From assembly GCF_038433155.1 (NCBI RefSeq), contig NZ_JBCDMW010000016.1:62001-126000 (forward strand): a stretch of DNA of 64,000 bases, read 5' to 3'. This stretch comes from Luteococcus sp038433155. GTDB lineage: Bacteria > Actinomycetota > Actinomycetes > Propionibacteriales > Propionibacteriaceae. Positions within the stretch are counted from its first letter, which is position 1; each line of letters begins with the position of its first letter. The translations under genes were made by a program, and so were the position numbers. The notes beneath the pieces were generated by a model. That model made no database searches. It was given only the letters and a program-made list of their open reading frames with translations, and was not told the DNA's origin. This document shows positions 50,898 through 61,033 of this stretch, piece after piece.

Positions 50898-51641
50898 ATG
50901 ACCATGACCCCATTCCTACGACGAGTGCTGGATGCCCTGTTCGACCTGTTGTTGGGCGCCTGTTGCCCCGGTTGCCAACGCGCCGGGCTGGGGTTGTGTG
51001 CCACCTGCCGCGCCGGTCTGCCCGTCGTCGGCGGGCCGATGCGGGACACGCCGGCCCTGGGTCCGGCGCTGGTGGGGCGGGTCTACTGCGCCGGTCGTTA
51101 TGCCGGGCCGTTGAGGGAGATGCTCAGCGCCCACAAGGACCGCGGGGCGTGGACCCTGACCGGGGTGCTGGCCGGGCAGTTGTGGCTGGCTGTGGAGGCG
51201 CTCCTGCAGGACCTGTTGCCCCGGGCCTCGCCCGCCACGATGGTGGCCCTGGTGCCAATCCCGTCCAGCCCCAGAAGTGTGCGCGAGCGGGGTTTTGACC
51301 ACGCGACGGCGTTGGTGCGCGGCGTGGTGCGCCGGCGCCGTGGCTCGCCGGAGGCCGGTGGGCCGACGCTGGTGGTGGTGCCCGCCCTGCGTCGGGTCCA
51401 TCGGGTGGCGGACCAGTCCGCGCTGGGCCGGGAACAACGGGTGCGCAATCAGCGCGGCAGCATGCGTGCCCGGCCACCCCGAGGGGTCCGGCTGGCGGTG
51501 CTGTGCGACGACATCTGCACCACGGGGGCCAGCCTCACCGAGGGGGAACGGGCCTTGCGGGCGGCCGGCTGGACGGTCCTGGGAGCGGCCGTCGTGGCCC
51601 ACCCGCAAAGATTTTTCACGGAACCGTTGAAACGGGTCTGA
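50898..51641 (+). CDS. ComF-family phosphoribosyltransferase-like protein
   Basis: About 247 residues. A zinc-finger-like Cys set (ACCPGCQRAGLGLCATC) precedes a phosphoribosyltransferase fold whose PRPP loop is LAVLCDDICTTGASL. ComF proteins aid DNA uptake in naturally competent bacteria, but in Actinobacteria the gene usually stands between lpqB and hpf and its role is uncertain. AAGACT lies six bases before ATG 50898, suggesting a leaderless mRNA and supporting this start over the ATG at 50838. The hpf promoter lies within its last codons. Confidence 0.83.
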   Translation: MTMTPFLRRVLDALFDLLLGACCPGCQRAGLGLCATCRAGLPVVGGPMRDTPALGPALVGRVYCAGRYAGPLREMLSAHKDRGAWTLTGVLAGQLWLAVEALLQDLLPRASPATMVALVPIPSSPRSVRERGFDHATALVRGVVRRRRGSPEAGGPTLVVVPALRRVHRVADQSALGREQRVRNQRGSMRARPPRGVRLAVLCDDICTTGASLTEGERALRAAGWTVLGAAVVAHPQRFFTEPLKRV

Positions 51642-51654
51642 TAAGCGGTAACGT
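51627..51654 (+). promoter_or_regulatory. hpf promoter
   Basis: TTGAAA (51627-51632) and TAACGT (51649-51654) are 16 bases apart. The -10 box ends six bases before an ATG (51661) that opens a short leader ORF, so the transcript probably starts on that codon. The -35 overlaps the end of comF. Confidence 0.6.
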
Positions 51655-51660
51655 TTGGTT

Positions 51661-51744
51661 ATGGCACGACGTGCAAGCCTCCGGAAGACGCTTCTTGGGG
51701 CCCTTGCGGGTCGTGCCGTGCTCATTGTCACGGCCGACGGGTAA
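51661..51744 (+). CDS. Putative 27-residue leader peptide upstream of hpf
   Basis: A short frame of 27 codons (MARRASLRKTLLGALAGRAV, then LIVTADG) runs from ATG 51661 to TAA 51744. It is basic and partly hydrophobic and has no known homologue that I recognise. The -10 box TAACGT ends six bases before the ATG, the same spacing as the leaderless genes of this window, so it should be translated from the first base. The stop codon is formed by the loop (GTAA) of a 9-bp hairpin that ends seven bases before the hpf ribosome site. This suggests that translation of the leader affects access to hpf. It could also be a chance ORF. Confidence 0.45.
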   Translation: MARRASLRKTLLGALAGRAVLIVTADG

Positions 51745-51753
51745 CCGTCGGCC
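51732..51753 (+). promoter_or_regulatory. Hairpin in the hpf leader
   Basis: GGCCGACGG (51732-51740) and CCGTCGGCC (51745-51753) form a perfect 9-bp stem over GTAA. The loop holds the leader ORF stop codon. A further inverted pair, GGCACGAC (51663-51670) and GTCGTGCC (51710-51717), could close the first part of the leader. No T-run follows, so it is not a standard terminator. Confidence 0.6.
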
Positions 51754-51773
51754 CATGATCGAGGAGGATCACC

Positions 51774-52370
51774 ATGGACATCGTCGTCACCGGGCGCCAC
51801 TGCACCGTCACGGACGCCGTACGCGAACAGGTCACCGATCGGTTGGCCACCGTCGAGCGGCTGCGGGATCGGGTGATCCGCGCCGAGGTCGAGTTCACCG
51901 CCGAGGAGTCCAAGGGCAACCCCCACGACAACATGCTGTGTGAGATCACCCTGCGCAGCAAGGGCCCCGTGATCCGGGCCGAGGCCCATGCCGAGGACAA
52001 GATGGTCGCCTTCGAGAAGGCGATGGACAGGCTGAAGACCCAGCTGCGCAAGGCTTCCGACCGGCGCAAGAGCCACCGCGGGCTGCGCGCCGCCCAGGTG
52101 GTCTCCGAGATGGCGCCGGCGCCCGTGGTGGAGGAGGACGTCCCCACCAAGCACACCGTCGCCGGGATGGAGGTCACCGGGGACGGGCCCCTGGTGGTCC
52201 GGGAGAAGGAGTTCAGCTCCGCGCCGCTCACCCTCGCCCAGGCCCTGGACGAGATGGAGCTGGTGGGGCATGACTTCTTCCTCTACGTCGACGCGGAATC
52301 CGAGCTGCCCAGCGTCGTCTACCGCCGCAAGGGCTATGACTACGGCGTGATCCACCTCAGCAAGGCCTGA
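51774..52370 (+). CDS. hpf: Long-form ribosome hibernation promoting factor
   Basis: About 198 residues. Residues 1-105 are the S30AE/HPF domain (DIVVTGRHCTVTDAVREQV, EFTAEESKGNPHDNM, DKMVAFEKAMDRLKTQLRK). A linker leads to the C-terminal dimerisation domain (KEFSSAPLTLAQALDEMELVGHDFFLYVD in part). Long HPF joins 70S ribosomes into inactive 100S dimers in stationary phase or stress. ATG 51774 has GAGGAGG upstream. The 110-base leader contains a short ORF and hairpin that may regulate it. Confidence 0.94.
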   Translation: MDIVVTGRHCTVTDAVREQVTDRLATVERLRDRVIRAEVEFTAEESKGNPHDNMLCEITLRSKGPVIRAEAHAEDKMVAFEKAMDRLKTQLRKASDRRKSHRGLRAAQVVSEMAPAPVVEEDVPTKHTVAGMEVTGDGPLVVREKEFSSAPLTLAQALDEMELVGHDFFLYVDAESELPSVVYRRKGYDYGVIHLSKA

Positions 52371-52374
52371 GGCC

Positions 52375-53073
52375 TCACGCGCCGTCGACCACCTGGCTGA
52401 CGAAGCCCTCCGCGATGCTGCGGCAGGCGGGTTCGGTCAGGTGGTCGACGGCTTTCATCCGGTCCAGCATGGTGGTGGCCTTCGACTTGTGTTCGCTGGC
52501 CCACCAGTACTGGATCAGTTCGGGCGAGGCCTCGGGGTGGAACTGCACTCCGACGGCCGAACCCAGCCGGAAGGCCTGATTGGGGTAGGTCTGGCTGCGG
52601 GCCAACTCGGTGGCTCCTTCGGGCAGCGCGCTGACCGCATCGTGATGACTCATGGGCACGGGCGCACCGCTGCGGGCGATGGCGGCAAGTACCGGATCCT
52701 CGGCCGCGCCGGCCAACCATTCCAGCTCCACGGGGCCGTCCTCGGGGCCACGCTCATCCGCGACGCTGACCTGGCCCCCCAAGGCTTCTGCGAGCAGTTG
52801 GTGACCCAGGCAGATGCCCAGGATGGGCAGGTCGATGGCATGGGCGTCGGCAATCAGGTCCTTCACCTGGCCAATCCACGGCACGTCGTCGTGGGCACTC
52901 ATTCGTCCGCCCAGCACCACCAACCCATCGCCGATGGTCTCCAGGTTGGGCACGTCCTTGGTCGCCAGGTCGATCACCGTCAGCCGGAGGCCCTGCCGCA
53001 ACCACGCGTCGAAGCGCTCCAGCGGGACATCGGCTTCGGGCTGCAGGACGGTGATGCGGGGTTTCTTGGCCAT
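52375..53073 (-). CDS. Class I glutamine amidotransferase-like protein
   Basis: About 232 residues. The nucleophile Cys is in LPILGICLGHQLLAEALGG; the His and Glu are in VGVQFHPEASPELI. The stand-alone domain resembles GMP-synthase-type glutaminases and gamma-glutamyl-hydrolase-like proteins of Actinobacteria; the acceptor substrate is unknown. TACCCT ends seven bases before ATG 53073 on the minus strand, which favours this start over the ATG two codons upstream. It converges with hpf at four bases distance. Confidence 0.85.
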   Translation of the reverse strand: MAKKPRITVLQPEADVPLERFDAWLRQGLRLTVIDLATKDVPNLETIGDGLVVLGGRMSAHDDVPWIGQVKDLIADAHAIDLPILGICLGHQLLAEALGGQVSVADERGPEDGPVELEWLAGAAEDPVLAAIARSGAPVPMSHHDAVSALPEGATELARSQTYPNQAFRLGSAVGVQFHPEASPELIQYWWASEHKSKATTMLDRMKAVDHLTEPACRSIAEGFVSQVVDGA

Positions 53074-53080
53074 GCCCATG

Positions 53081-53086
53081 AGGGTA
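53081..53086 (-). promoter_or_regulatory. -10 box TACCCT of the amidotransferase gene
   Basis: On the minus strand TACCCT ends seven bases before the ATG at 53073. No ribosome site is present, so a leaderless mRNA is predicted. Confidence 0.45.
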
Positions 53087-53129
53087 GTGGACCTCTCGTG
53101 GGCTCCCCATTCCGCCGGCGCCGAAGAAT

Positions 53130-53267
53130 TCATCGTGATGCGGCTGGCCAGGTGGACCTGGAACTGTCATCGATTGTCTCGGCCACGTGGGCGATCAGTC
53201 CGCCCAACTGCTGCTCGTGGTAGTTCGCTATCGCTTCGCGGGCGGCATGTCTTTCTGCCTTTGTCAT
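53130..53267 (-). CDS. Small helical protein, 45 residues
   Basis: The frame reads MTKAERHAAREAIANYHEQQ at the start and continues through LGGLIAHVAETIDDSSRST to a TGA. It looks like the N-terminal helices of a small actinobacterial protein family, cut short. On the minus strand TAGCTT (53274-53279) ends six bases before the ATG, the leaderless spacing seen elsewhere in this window. It fills most of the gap between the amidotransferase and the Nudix gene. Function is unknown; it may be a truncated remnant. Confidence 0.4.
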   Translation of the reverse strand: MTKAERHAAREAIANYHEQQLGGLIAHVAETIDDSSRSTWPAASR

Positions 53268-53273
53268 GAGCCG

Positions 53274-53279
53274 AAGCTA
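53274..53279 (-). promoter_or_regulatory. -10 box TAGCTT of the 45-residue ORF
   Basis: TAGCTT on the minus strand ends six bases before the ATG at 53267. Confidence 0.35.
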
Positions 53280-53311
53280 TGACTTGTGCCACCTCGTGGG
53301 AAGCTCGCAGC

Positions 53312-53812
53312 ATGACCAGTGCCACGCGAGATTGTGCCTTCGACGACGATGGCCGGTGGTTCCGCTATCGGGCGGCAGCCATCATCCTGCACGACGGCTG
53401 CGTGTTGATGGCCCGCAACCACCGGGACGACTACCTGTACTCCGTAGGTGGGGGAGTTCACCACGGCGAGACTGCGCAGGACGCTGTTCGTCGCGAGGTG
53501 CTGGAGGAGACGGGCGTGCCGCTGGAAGTGGAGCGGCTGGCATTCATCCACGAGAACTTCTTCACCGACTCCTCATCGCAGAGCCTGTCCGGCAAGACCT
53601 GCCATGAGCTGACCTTCTACTACCTGATGCGCTACGACACTCGCCTCACAGCGATCGAGCACCAGAGCACCACGCTCGACGGGGTGCGGGAGTGGATGGA
53701 GTGGGTGCCACTGGCCGGATTTGGGGAGACCCGAGTGGCGTACCCGACCTTCTTCGCCACCGAACTCGCTCGGATCGGCAATGCGCCCAAGGTAATCGTC
53801 ACCCGCGAGTGA
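53312..53812 (+). CDS. Nudix hydrolase
   Basis: About 166 residues. The Nudix box is complete: GGGVHHGETAQDAVRREVLEETG, with the REVLEETG core. The family hydrolyses nucleoside diphosphates linked to other groups, with Mg2+. ACVLMARNHRDDYLYSVGG-like sequence precedes the box; the substrate is not predictable. GAAGCT lies six bases before ATG 53312, which supports this start over ATG 53279. A second, distinct Nudix gene follows 55 bp later. Confidence 0.88.
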   Translation: MTSATRDCAFDDDGRWFRYRAAAIILHDGCVLMARNHRDDYLYSVGGGVHHGETAQDAVRREVLEETGVPLEVERLAFIHENFFTDSSSQSLSGKTCHELTFYYLMRYDTRLTAIEHQSTTLDGVREWMEWVPLAGFGETRVAYPTFFATELARIGNAPKVIVTRE

Positions 53813-53854
53813 ACCGGCCCGGGCTGGGCGGCCTGAATTGTCAGTCTTGGTCGC

Positions 53855-53860
53855 TAGGCT
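53855..53860 (+). promoter_or_regulatory. -10 box TAGGCT of the second Nudix gene
   Basis: TAGGCT ends seven bases before ATG 53868; no ribosome site is present. Leaderless transcription is predicted. Confidence 0.5.
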
Positions 53861-53867
53861 CACGACC

Positions 53868-54317
53868 ATGCTCGACTACACCGACTACGACACCCGGCTG
53901 GCGGGTTACGCGCTGGTCCGCGACGACGCGGGGCGGGTGTTGCTCAGCCGATGGATCGGGCCGGACAGCCCGGCGTGGACCTGCCCGGGTGGCGGCATCG
54001 AGTTCGGCGAACAGATCGTCGACGGCATCACGCGTGAACTGTTGGAGGAGACTGGGTACCACGTCGAGGTCGGCCGGCTCCTGGGCGTGCGGACGTTCGA
54101 GGTTGATGCCGAGGAACGTCTGGCCGGGGGGCACCGCCCCCTCCGGATCATCCAGGTCTTCCACGAGGCCCGGACTGTCGGCGGGGAGCTGACCTTCGAG
54201 ACCGACGGCAGCAGCGACATGGCCGGGTGGTTCACTCTCGAGGAGATCTCCAACCTGCCACATGTCAGCACCGTGGACCACCTCCTGGGACTGCTGGGCC
54301 GGATCACCCATGCGTGA
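53868..54317 (+). CDS. Nudix hydrolase, second copy
   Basis: About 149 residues. The Nudix box reads GGGIEFGEQIVDGITRELLEETG with the RELLEETG core. It shares only the fold signature with the Nudix protein just upstream, so a recent duplication is unlikely. YALVRDDAGRVLLSRWIGPD fits housecleaning-type Nudix enzymes. Its last 8 bp overlap the start of a YcaQ-type glycosylase gene, so the two are probably co-expressed; a link to nucleotide or DNA damage is possible. Confidence 0.88.
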   Translation: MLDYTDYDTRLAGYALVRDDAGRVLLSRWIGPDSPAWTCPGGGIEFGEQIVDGITRELLEETGYHVEVGRLLGVRTFEVDAEERLAGGHRPLRIIQVFHEARTVGGELTFETDGSSDMAGWFTLEEISNLPHVSTVDHLLGLLGRITHA

Positions 54318-55524
54318 TATCAGCCTCTCGCAGGCCCGACGGATCGCGCTGGCCGCGCAGGGATTCGGACGGCCCCGCCCCGAGCGCACCATCACCATGC
54401 GCGATGTCCAGGCACAGATCGACCGGCTGGCGCAATTCCAGATCGACTCGATCAATGTCGTCGCCCGGGCCCACGAGTTCCCGCTCTACAGCCGGCTCGG
54501 CCCCTACGACACCAACCTGCTCACCCGGGCCTGCGGCCGGGCTCCCCGGCGGCTGTTCGAGTACTGGGGTCACGCCGCCAGCCTGATCGACGTGAACCTG
54601 CAGCCCGCCCTGCGTTTCCGGATGGCGCATGCCCAGCAGGAGGCCTGGGGTGGCATCGTCCGGGTGAGCCAGGAACACCCGGGCTTGGTGGAATTTGTCC
54701 GCGACGAGGTGCGCACCCGCGGCCCGATCACCGCCCGGCAGATCGAGCGCGACGAGCAGCGCGACCGACGCAACTGGGGCTGGAACTGGTCGGCCACCAA
54801 GACCGCCCTGGAATGGCTCTTCTGGTGCGGCGAGATCACCTCGGCCAGCCGCAACCAGGCCTTCGAACGACGTTACGACCTGCCGGAACGGATCCTCCCG
54901 TCGGCCGTCGTCACCAGAGCGACGCCCAGCATCGACGACAGCCATGTGATCCTGGTCCGTCGGGCCGCGAGGGCACTGGGGATCGCCAGCGAGGGCTGCC
55001 TGGCCGACTACTTCCGGCTGGGCCGGGCGCGCACCCGCACCGCCGTCGCCACCCTGGAGAGCATGGGAGAGCTGGAGCAGGTCACGGTGCAGGGCTGGCC
55101 GGCCCGCACCTGGCTGTGGACCGGCGACGGGCACCCCCGAATCCCGCGCACGATCACCGCCCGGGCGCTGATCAGTCCTTTTGATTCGCTGATTTTCGAA
55201 CGTCGGCGTGCGCTGGCGCTGTTCGGGCTGGACTACAAGATCGAGATCTATGTTCCCGAGGCCAAGCGGCGCTACGGCTACTACGTCTACCCCTTCCTGC
55301 TGGGGGAGCGGTTCGCGGCGCGGGTGGACCTGAAGGCGGACCGGGCCGCTGGCATGCTGCGGGTCCGGGCGGCCTGGCTGGAGCCGGGGACCGGCCTGGC
55401 GCCAGAGTTCATCGCGTCAGAACTGCTCACGGAGCTGCGCACCCTGGCGGCGTGGCTGGGGCTGGCAAGGATTGACGTCGAGCCGCGGGGAGACCTGGCC
55501 GAAGTGATTCCGATCACCCCCTAG
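54310..55524 (+). CDS. YcaQ/AlkX-type winged-helix DNA glycosylase
   Basis: About 404 residues, the HTH_42 family. The sequence LAQFQIDSINVVARAHEFPLY contains the Gln-x-Asp motif used by YcaQ (AlkX), which unhooks interstrand DNA cross-links, whereas the AlkZ branch has Gln-x-Gln. Other family segments are LFEYWGHAASLIDVNLQP, YFRLGRARTRTAV, ALISPFDSLIFERRRALALF and YGYYVYPFLLGERFAARVDL. ATG 54310 lies inside the Nudix gene end. secA follows 45 bp later. Confidence 0.87.
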   Translation: MRDISLSQARRIALAAQGFGRPRPERTITMRDVQAQIDRLAQFQIDSINVVARAHEFPLYSRLGPYDTNLLTRACGRAPRRLFEYWGHAASLIDVNLQPALRFRMAHAQQEAWGGIVRVSQEHPGLVEFVRDEVRTRGPITARQIERDEQRDRRNWGWNWSATKTALEWLFWCGEITSASRNQAFERRYDLPERILPSAVVTRATPSIDDSHVILVRRAARALGIASEGCLADYFRLGRARTRTAVATLESMGELEQVTVQGWPARTWLWTGDGHPRIPRTITARALISPFDSLIFERRRALALFGLDYKIEIYVPEAKRRYGYYVYPFLLGERFAARVDLKADRAAGMLRVRAAWLEPGTGLAPEFIASELLTELRTLAAWLGLARIDVEPRGDLAEVIPITP

Positions 55525-55527
55525 GAT
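55522..55527 (+). promoter_or_regulatory. -10 box TAGGAT of secA
   Basis: TAGGAT overlaps the end of the glycosylase gene. Transcription would start near 55534, which excludes the ATG at 55531 as the secA start and leaves a 36-base leader to ATG 55570. Confidence 0.45.
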
Positions 55528-55569
55528 GGGATGAGTCTGACATCACCCCCGGCAAAAGGATTCGACCAC

Positions 55570-58314
<2,745 letters not shown>

Positions 58315-58335
58315 CCCCCGGGGAAGGCACTCTTC

Positions 58336-58848
58336 CTAGGCGCAGCGCGGCTGGGCGGCCGGTGGCAGCATCACCTCGAAGACGGTGACGTGCCACCGGC
58401 CGTAGCGCTGTTCCAGCCGCAGCAGCACGGTGAACAGCCGCTGCTGGTCGGCGAACATCACGGTGCCCTCCAGCACGGTGGGGCTGACCCGGCAGGAGCG
58501 CACGCCCACCAGTCGGGAAGCCAGCCACTCCCGCTGGCGGGACCAGGCCACCAGCAGCAGGTGACAGGGCTCCGCCATCCACATGGCCAGCTGGCTGGCC
58601 GGGCGTCGCCGCTGCAGCACCTCCAGCAGGCTGGTCCCGATGGATCGGACCAGCCGGTCGGCCTCGGTGGCGTCATCGGCGTCGAGCTCGCTGGGTTGGC
58701 GGGGCGACAACGCCAGGTTCCGGATCCCGGCGTCGTGGCCGGTGGGCAGGAAGGGGTGCGGCAGGTCCGGAAGGGTCGGGTCGGGCAGGTCCGGGGCCAT
58801 CAGGAGCACCTGCTGGCCGTGCACGCTCAGCTGGGTGGGTCGGTTCAT
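58336..58848 (-). CDS. Rv3235 family protein
   Basis: About 170 residues. LVRSIGTSLLEVLQRRRPASQLAMWMAE and the C-terminal VLLRLEQRYGRWHVTVFEVMLPP, in part, match Rv3235, a small actinobacterial family of unknown function that lies near secA1 in mycobacteria as well. A fold with a basic helix and a five-strand C-terminal half is likely. ATG 58848 has GGAGG very close upstream; the frame extends to a TTG at 58908. No membrane segment or signal is seen. Confidence 0.75.
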   Translation of the reverse strand: MNRPTQLSVHGQQVLLMAPDLPDPTLPDLPHPFLPTGHDAGIRNLALSPRQPSELDADDATEADRLVRSIGTSLLEVLQRRRPASQLAMWMAEPCHLLLVAWSRQREWLASRLVGVRSCRVSPTVLEGTVMFADQQRLFTVLLRLEQRYGRWHVTVFEVMLPPAAQPRCA

Positions 58849-58921
58849 GCCTCCAGCCTTGGCCAGTGGGTGGCGGCTGCCAAGGGGCGACGGCAAATCT
58901 GTGGACAACTGCGCGACGGTC

Positions 58922-58927
58922 TAGATT
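58922..58927 (+). promoter_or_regulatory. -10 box TAGATT of the DUF6912 gene
   Basis: TAGATT ends six bases before ATG 58934; the intervening GGGGGC is too close for a ribosome site. Leaderless transcription is predicted. Confidence 0.5.
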
Positions 58928-58933
58928 GGGGGC

Positions 58934-59416
58934 ATGACTGGAGTCCTCGTCTTCGTCCCCGTCGCACCCGGCCAGGCCGCCTCGCTGTTGCGCGACGGCT
59001 CCCTGCCCGGCTGCCAGGCCTTCAGCGTGACCCCGGCGCTGCGGGAAACCCTGGGCCACGGCCCCGCCGAGGCCGAAGATTCCGAGTACGCCTGTCTGGT
59101 GCTGGCCTCGGTCCATGGCCTGGCGACCCACGGGCGTCGGCTGGTGCTGGTGGCGGAGGTGGCGCCCGCCACCGTCAAGCCCGGCGAGGAGACCGAGAAC
59201 GGAGGAGTGCGGCTGACCGGCCTGGCGCGCAGCTCCGTGCGCAGCTTCTTCACCGACGAGGATCCGCAGCCCCTGGCCGAGGCCGCCGCCACGGCGATCC
59301 GCGGGATGGGTCTGGACCAGGCCTGGGAGACCGAGCAGGTGCAGGCACTGGTGCGCGGGGCCGACCTGTTGTGGCACGCGGTGGAAGAACTGCCCATTCT
59401 GGGTGAGGATGTCTGA
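58934..59416 (+). CDS. DUF6912 family protein
   Basis: About 160 residues. VLVFVPVAPGQAASLLRDGS at the start, EDSEYACLVLASVHGL, RLVLVAEV and the C-terminal LLWHAVEELPIL match an uncharacterised actinobacterial family. No catalytic residues are obvious. It precedes ku by one base and may be co-transcribed with it; the same adjacency is not known to me as general. The start is supported by the leaderless spacing. Confidence 0.7.
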   Translation: MTGVLVFVPVAPGQAASLLRDGSLPGCQAFSVTPALRETLGHGPAEAEDSEYACLVLASVHGLATHGRRLVLVAEVAPATVKPGEETENGGVRLTGLARSSVRSFFTDEDPQPLAEAAATAIRGMGLDQAWETEQVQALVRGADLLWHAVEELPILGEDV

Positions 59417-59417
59417 C

Positions 59418-60263
59418 ATGCCACGTTCACTCTGGAAGGGCGCGATCTCCTTCGGCCTGATCACCATCCCGGTCAAGCTGTACGGGGCCACCGAGGAGAA
59501 GGACATCTCCTTCAAGCAGGTGCACCCCGACGACGGCGGGAGGATCAAGTACAAGCGGGTCTGCGAGAAGTGCGGCAAGGAGATCCCCTACGCCGAGATC
59601 GGCAAGGGCTACGAGGCTCCCGACGGCCGGATGGCGGTCCTCAGCAAGGAGGACCTGGATGCCCTGCCGTTGAGCTCGGCCAAGACCGTCGACGTGGTGC
59701 AGTTTGTCACCGACGACCAGATCGACCCGACCTACTTCGAGAAGAGCTACCTGCTGGAGGCAGAGGGGCCGGGCGCCAAGCCCTATGTGCTGCTGCGCGA
59801 TGCCCTGGCCCGCACCGGCAAGAGCGCCGTGGTGAAGGTGGCCCTGCGCAGCCGCGAATCCCTGGCCCTGATCCGGCCGCAGGGCCAGGTGCTGGTGATG
59901 CACAGCATGCTGTGGCCCGACGAGGTGCGGGACAACTCCTTCGCCGCTCCCAGCGACGACATCAAGGCCACCGACGCCGAGGTGTCCATGGCGGAGATGT
60001 TCATCACCCAGATGGAGGGCGAGTTCAACCCCGCCGAGTTCACCGACTCCTACCGCGAGGCGCTGGAGCAGGTGGTGCAGGCCAAGCTGTCCGGCGTGCC
60101 GATGGAGGAGAAGACCGAGCAGCCCACCAGCGGTGGCGGCGAGGTGGTTGACCTGGTGGCCGCGTTGAAGGCGTCGGTGGAGGCCGCCAAGGCCAAGCGC
60201 GCCGCGGCCGCTGGTCAGGGTGAGAAGACCGAGAAGGACGACGAGAAGAAGGCGGCCAGCTGA
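59418..60263 (+). CDS. ku: DNA end-binding protein Ku
   Basis: About 281 residues. It binds double-strand DNA ends and recruits the LigD ligase for non-homologous end joining. SLWKGAISFGLITIPVKLYG, a small Cys pair (CEKCGKEIP), KSYLLEAEGPGAKPYVLL and HSMLWPDEVR are typical bacterial Ku sequences. The C-terminus is Lys/Ala/Glu-rich (AKAKRAAAAGQGEKTEKDDE), the part that in other species contacts LigD and DNA. ATG 59418 is used; GAGGAT lies seven bases upstream. No ligD is in the window. The stop overlaps the next start (TGATG). Confidence 0.95.
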   Translation: MPRSLWKGAISFGLITIPVKLYGATEEKDISFKQVHPDDGGRIKYKRVCEKCGKEIPYAEIGKGYEAPDGRMAVLSKEDLDALPLSSAKTVDVVQFVTDDQIDPTYFEKSYLLEAEGPGAKPYVLLRDALARTGKSAVVKVALRSRESLALIRPQGQVLVMHSMLWPDEVRDNSFAAPSDDIKATDAEVSMAEMFITQMEGEFNPAEFTDSYREALEQVVQAKLSGVPMEEKTEQPTSGGGEVVDLVAALKASVEAAKAKRAAAAGQGEKTEKDDEKKAAS

Positions 60264-60472
60264 TGGTTTCCCGAATGCACTTCGACGACGAGGACCAGGC
60301 CGTGCGGGCCGCCGAGGCGATTGACGCCGCCGGTCACGAGGTGGCGCTGATCAAGGAACGCTTCGCCGGGGAGGACGACGACGAGGCCATCGACTTCGTC
60401 GTCGCCACCCCCGCCTCAGCCGACCAGCTCAAGGAGCTGGTGGGTGAGGAGGTCTTCATCGAGACTGACTGA
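60263..60472 (+). CDS. Small acidic protein coupled to ku
   Basis: About 69 residues: VSRMHFDDEDQAVRAAEAID, AAGHEVALIKERF, a DDDEAIDFVVATP strand, and a final helix with EELVGEEVFIE-like sequence. The alternating strand-helix pattern resembles a small ferredoxin-like fold such as RraB, but this is only a resemblance. It is translationally coupled to ku by a one-base overlap, so it is made in step with Ku. I do not recognise the family. Confidence 0.65.
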   Translation: MVSRMHFDDEDQAVRAAEAIDAAGHEVALIKERFAGEDDDEAIDFVVATPASADQLKELVGEEVFIETD

Positions 60473-60484
60473 GCCCGAGGCCCA

Positions 60485-60961
60485 CTAGGACCGGGCGGCC
60501 AGCCAGTCTTCGCCGGCGTCCTGCTGGGCGTCGATCGCGTCCTTGATGTAGGGCCCGGCCTGCTGCTCGATCTTCTTGCCCATCAGGGGGATGTTGACCT
60601 TCAGCTCGCCGGCGTAGTCGACGATGGTGCCCCGCCCGCCGGGGTAGAGCCGCGCCGTGCCGTCCATGGTCACCGGCATGCCGGGGACCTGGATGGTCAG
60701 CCGGCCCGTGCGGGAGTCGTCGGAGGCCGCGTCGTCCCACTCCACGGTCTGGTTGAGCTTCAGTGCGCTGCCCACGAACCGGGCCACCTCGGAGGGCGCC
60801 GGCAGGGACATCTCGATCCGGGTGGTCCGCCCGGCCACGTCGATGGTGTGGCTGGTGGCCTCGGACCGGCTGACCAGCTCCTCCAGCCAGCCCTTGTCGG
60901 TCATCATCAGGTAGACGGTCTTGGGGTCGGCCTCGAAGTCGAGGCGGGAAGTGATCTCCAT
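60485..60961 (-). CDS. DUF2505 / SRPBCC-like protein
   Basis: About 158 residues. EITSRLDFEADPKTVYLMMTD is the first strand-helix of the START/SRPBCC fold; the rest (LTIQVPGMPVTMDGTARLYP, YAGELKVNIPLMGKKIE) fits DUF2505, a common actinobacterial family. Such folds bind hydrophobic ligands, but none is known here. CAAGAT lies six bases before ATG 60961 on the minus strand. It converges with the ku pair, and is divergent from the glutamate dehydrogenase gene. Confidence 0.82.
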   Translation of the reverse strand: MEITSRLDFEADPKTVYLMMTDKGWLEELVSRSEATSHTIDVAGRTTRIEMSLPAPSEVARFVGSALKLNQTVEWDDAASDDSRTGRLTIQVPGMPVTMDGTARLYPGGRGTIVDYAGELKVNIPLMGKKIEQQAGPYIKDAIDAQQDAGEDWLAARS

Positions 60962-61033
60962 GACTCCATCTTGCCTTGATAGGCTCGATCGCGGACGGCG
61001 ACGAGGCCGTTTACCTGATGGGAGAAATAGCGA

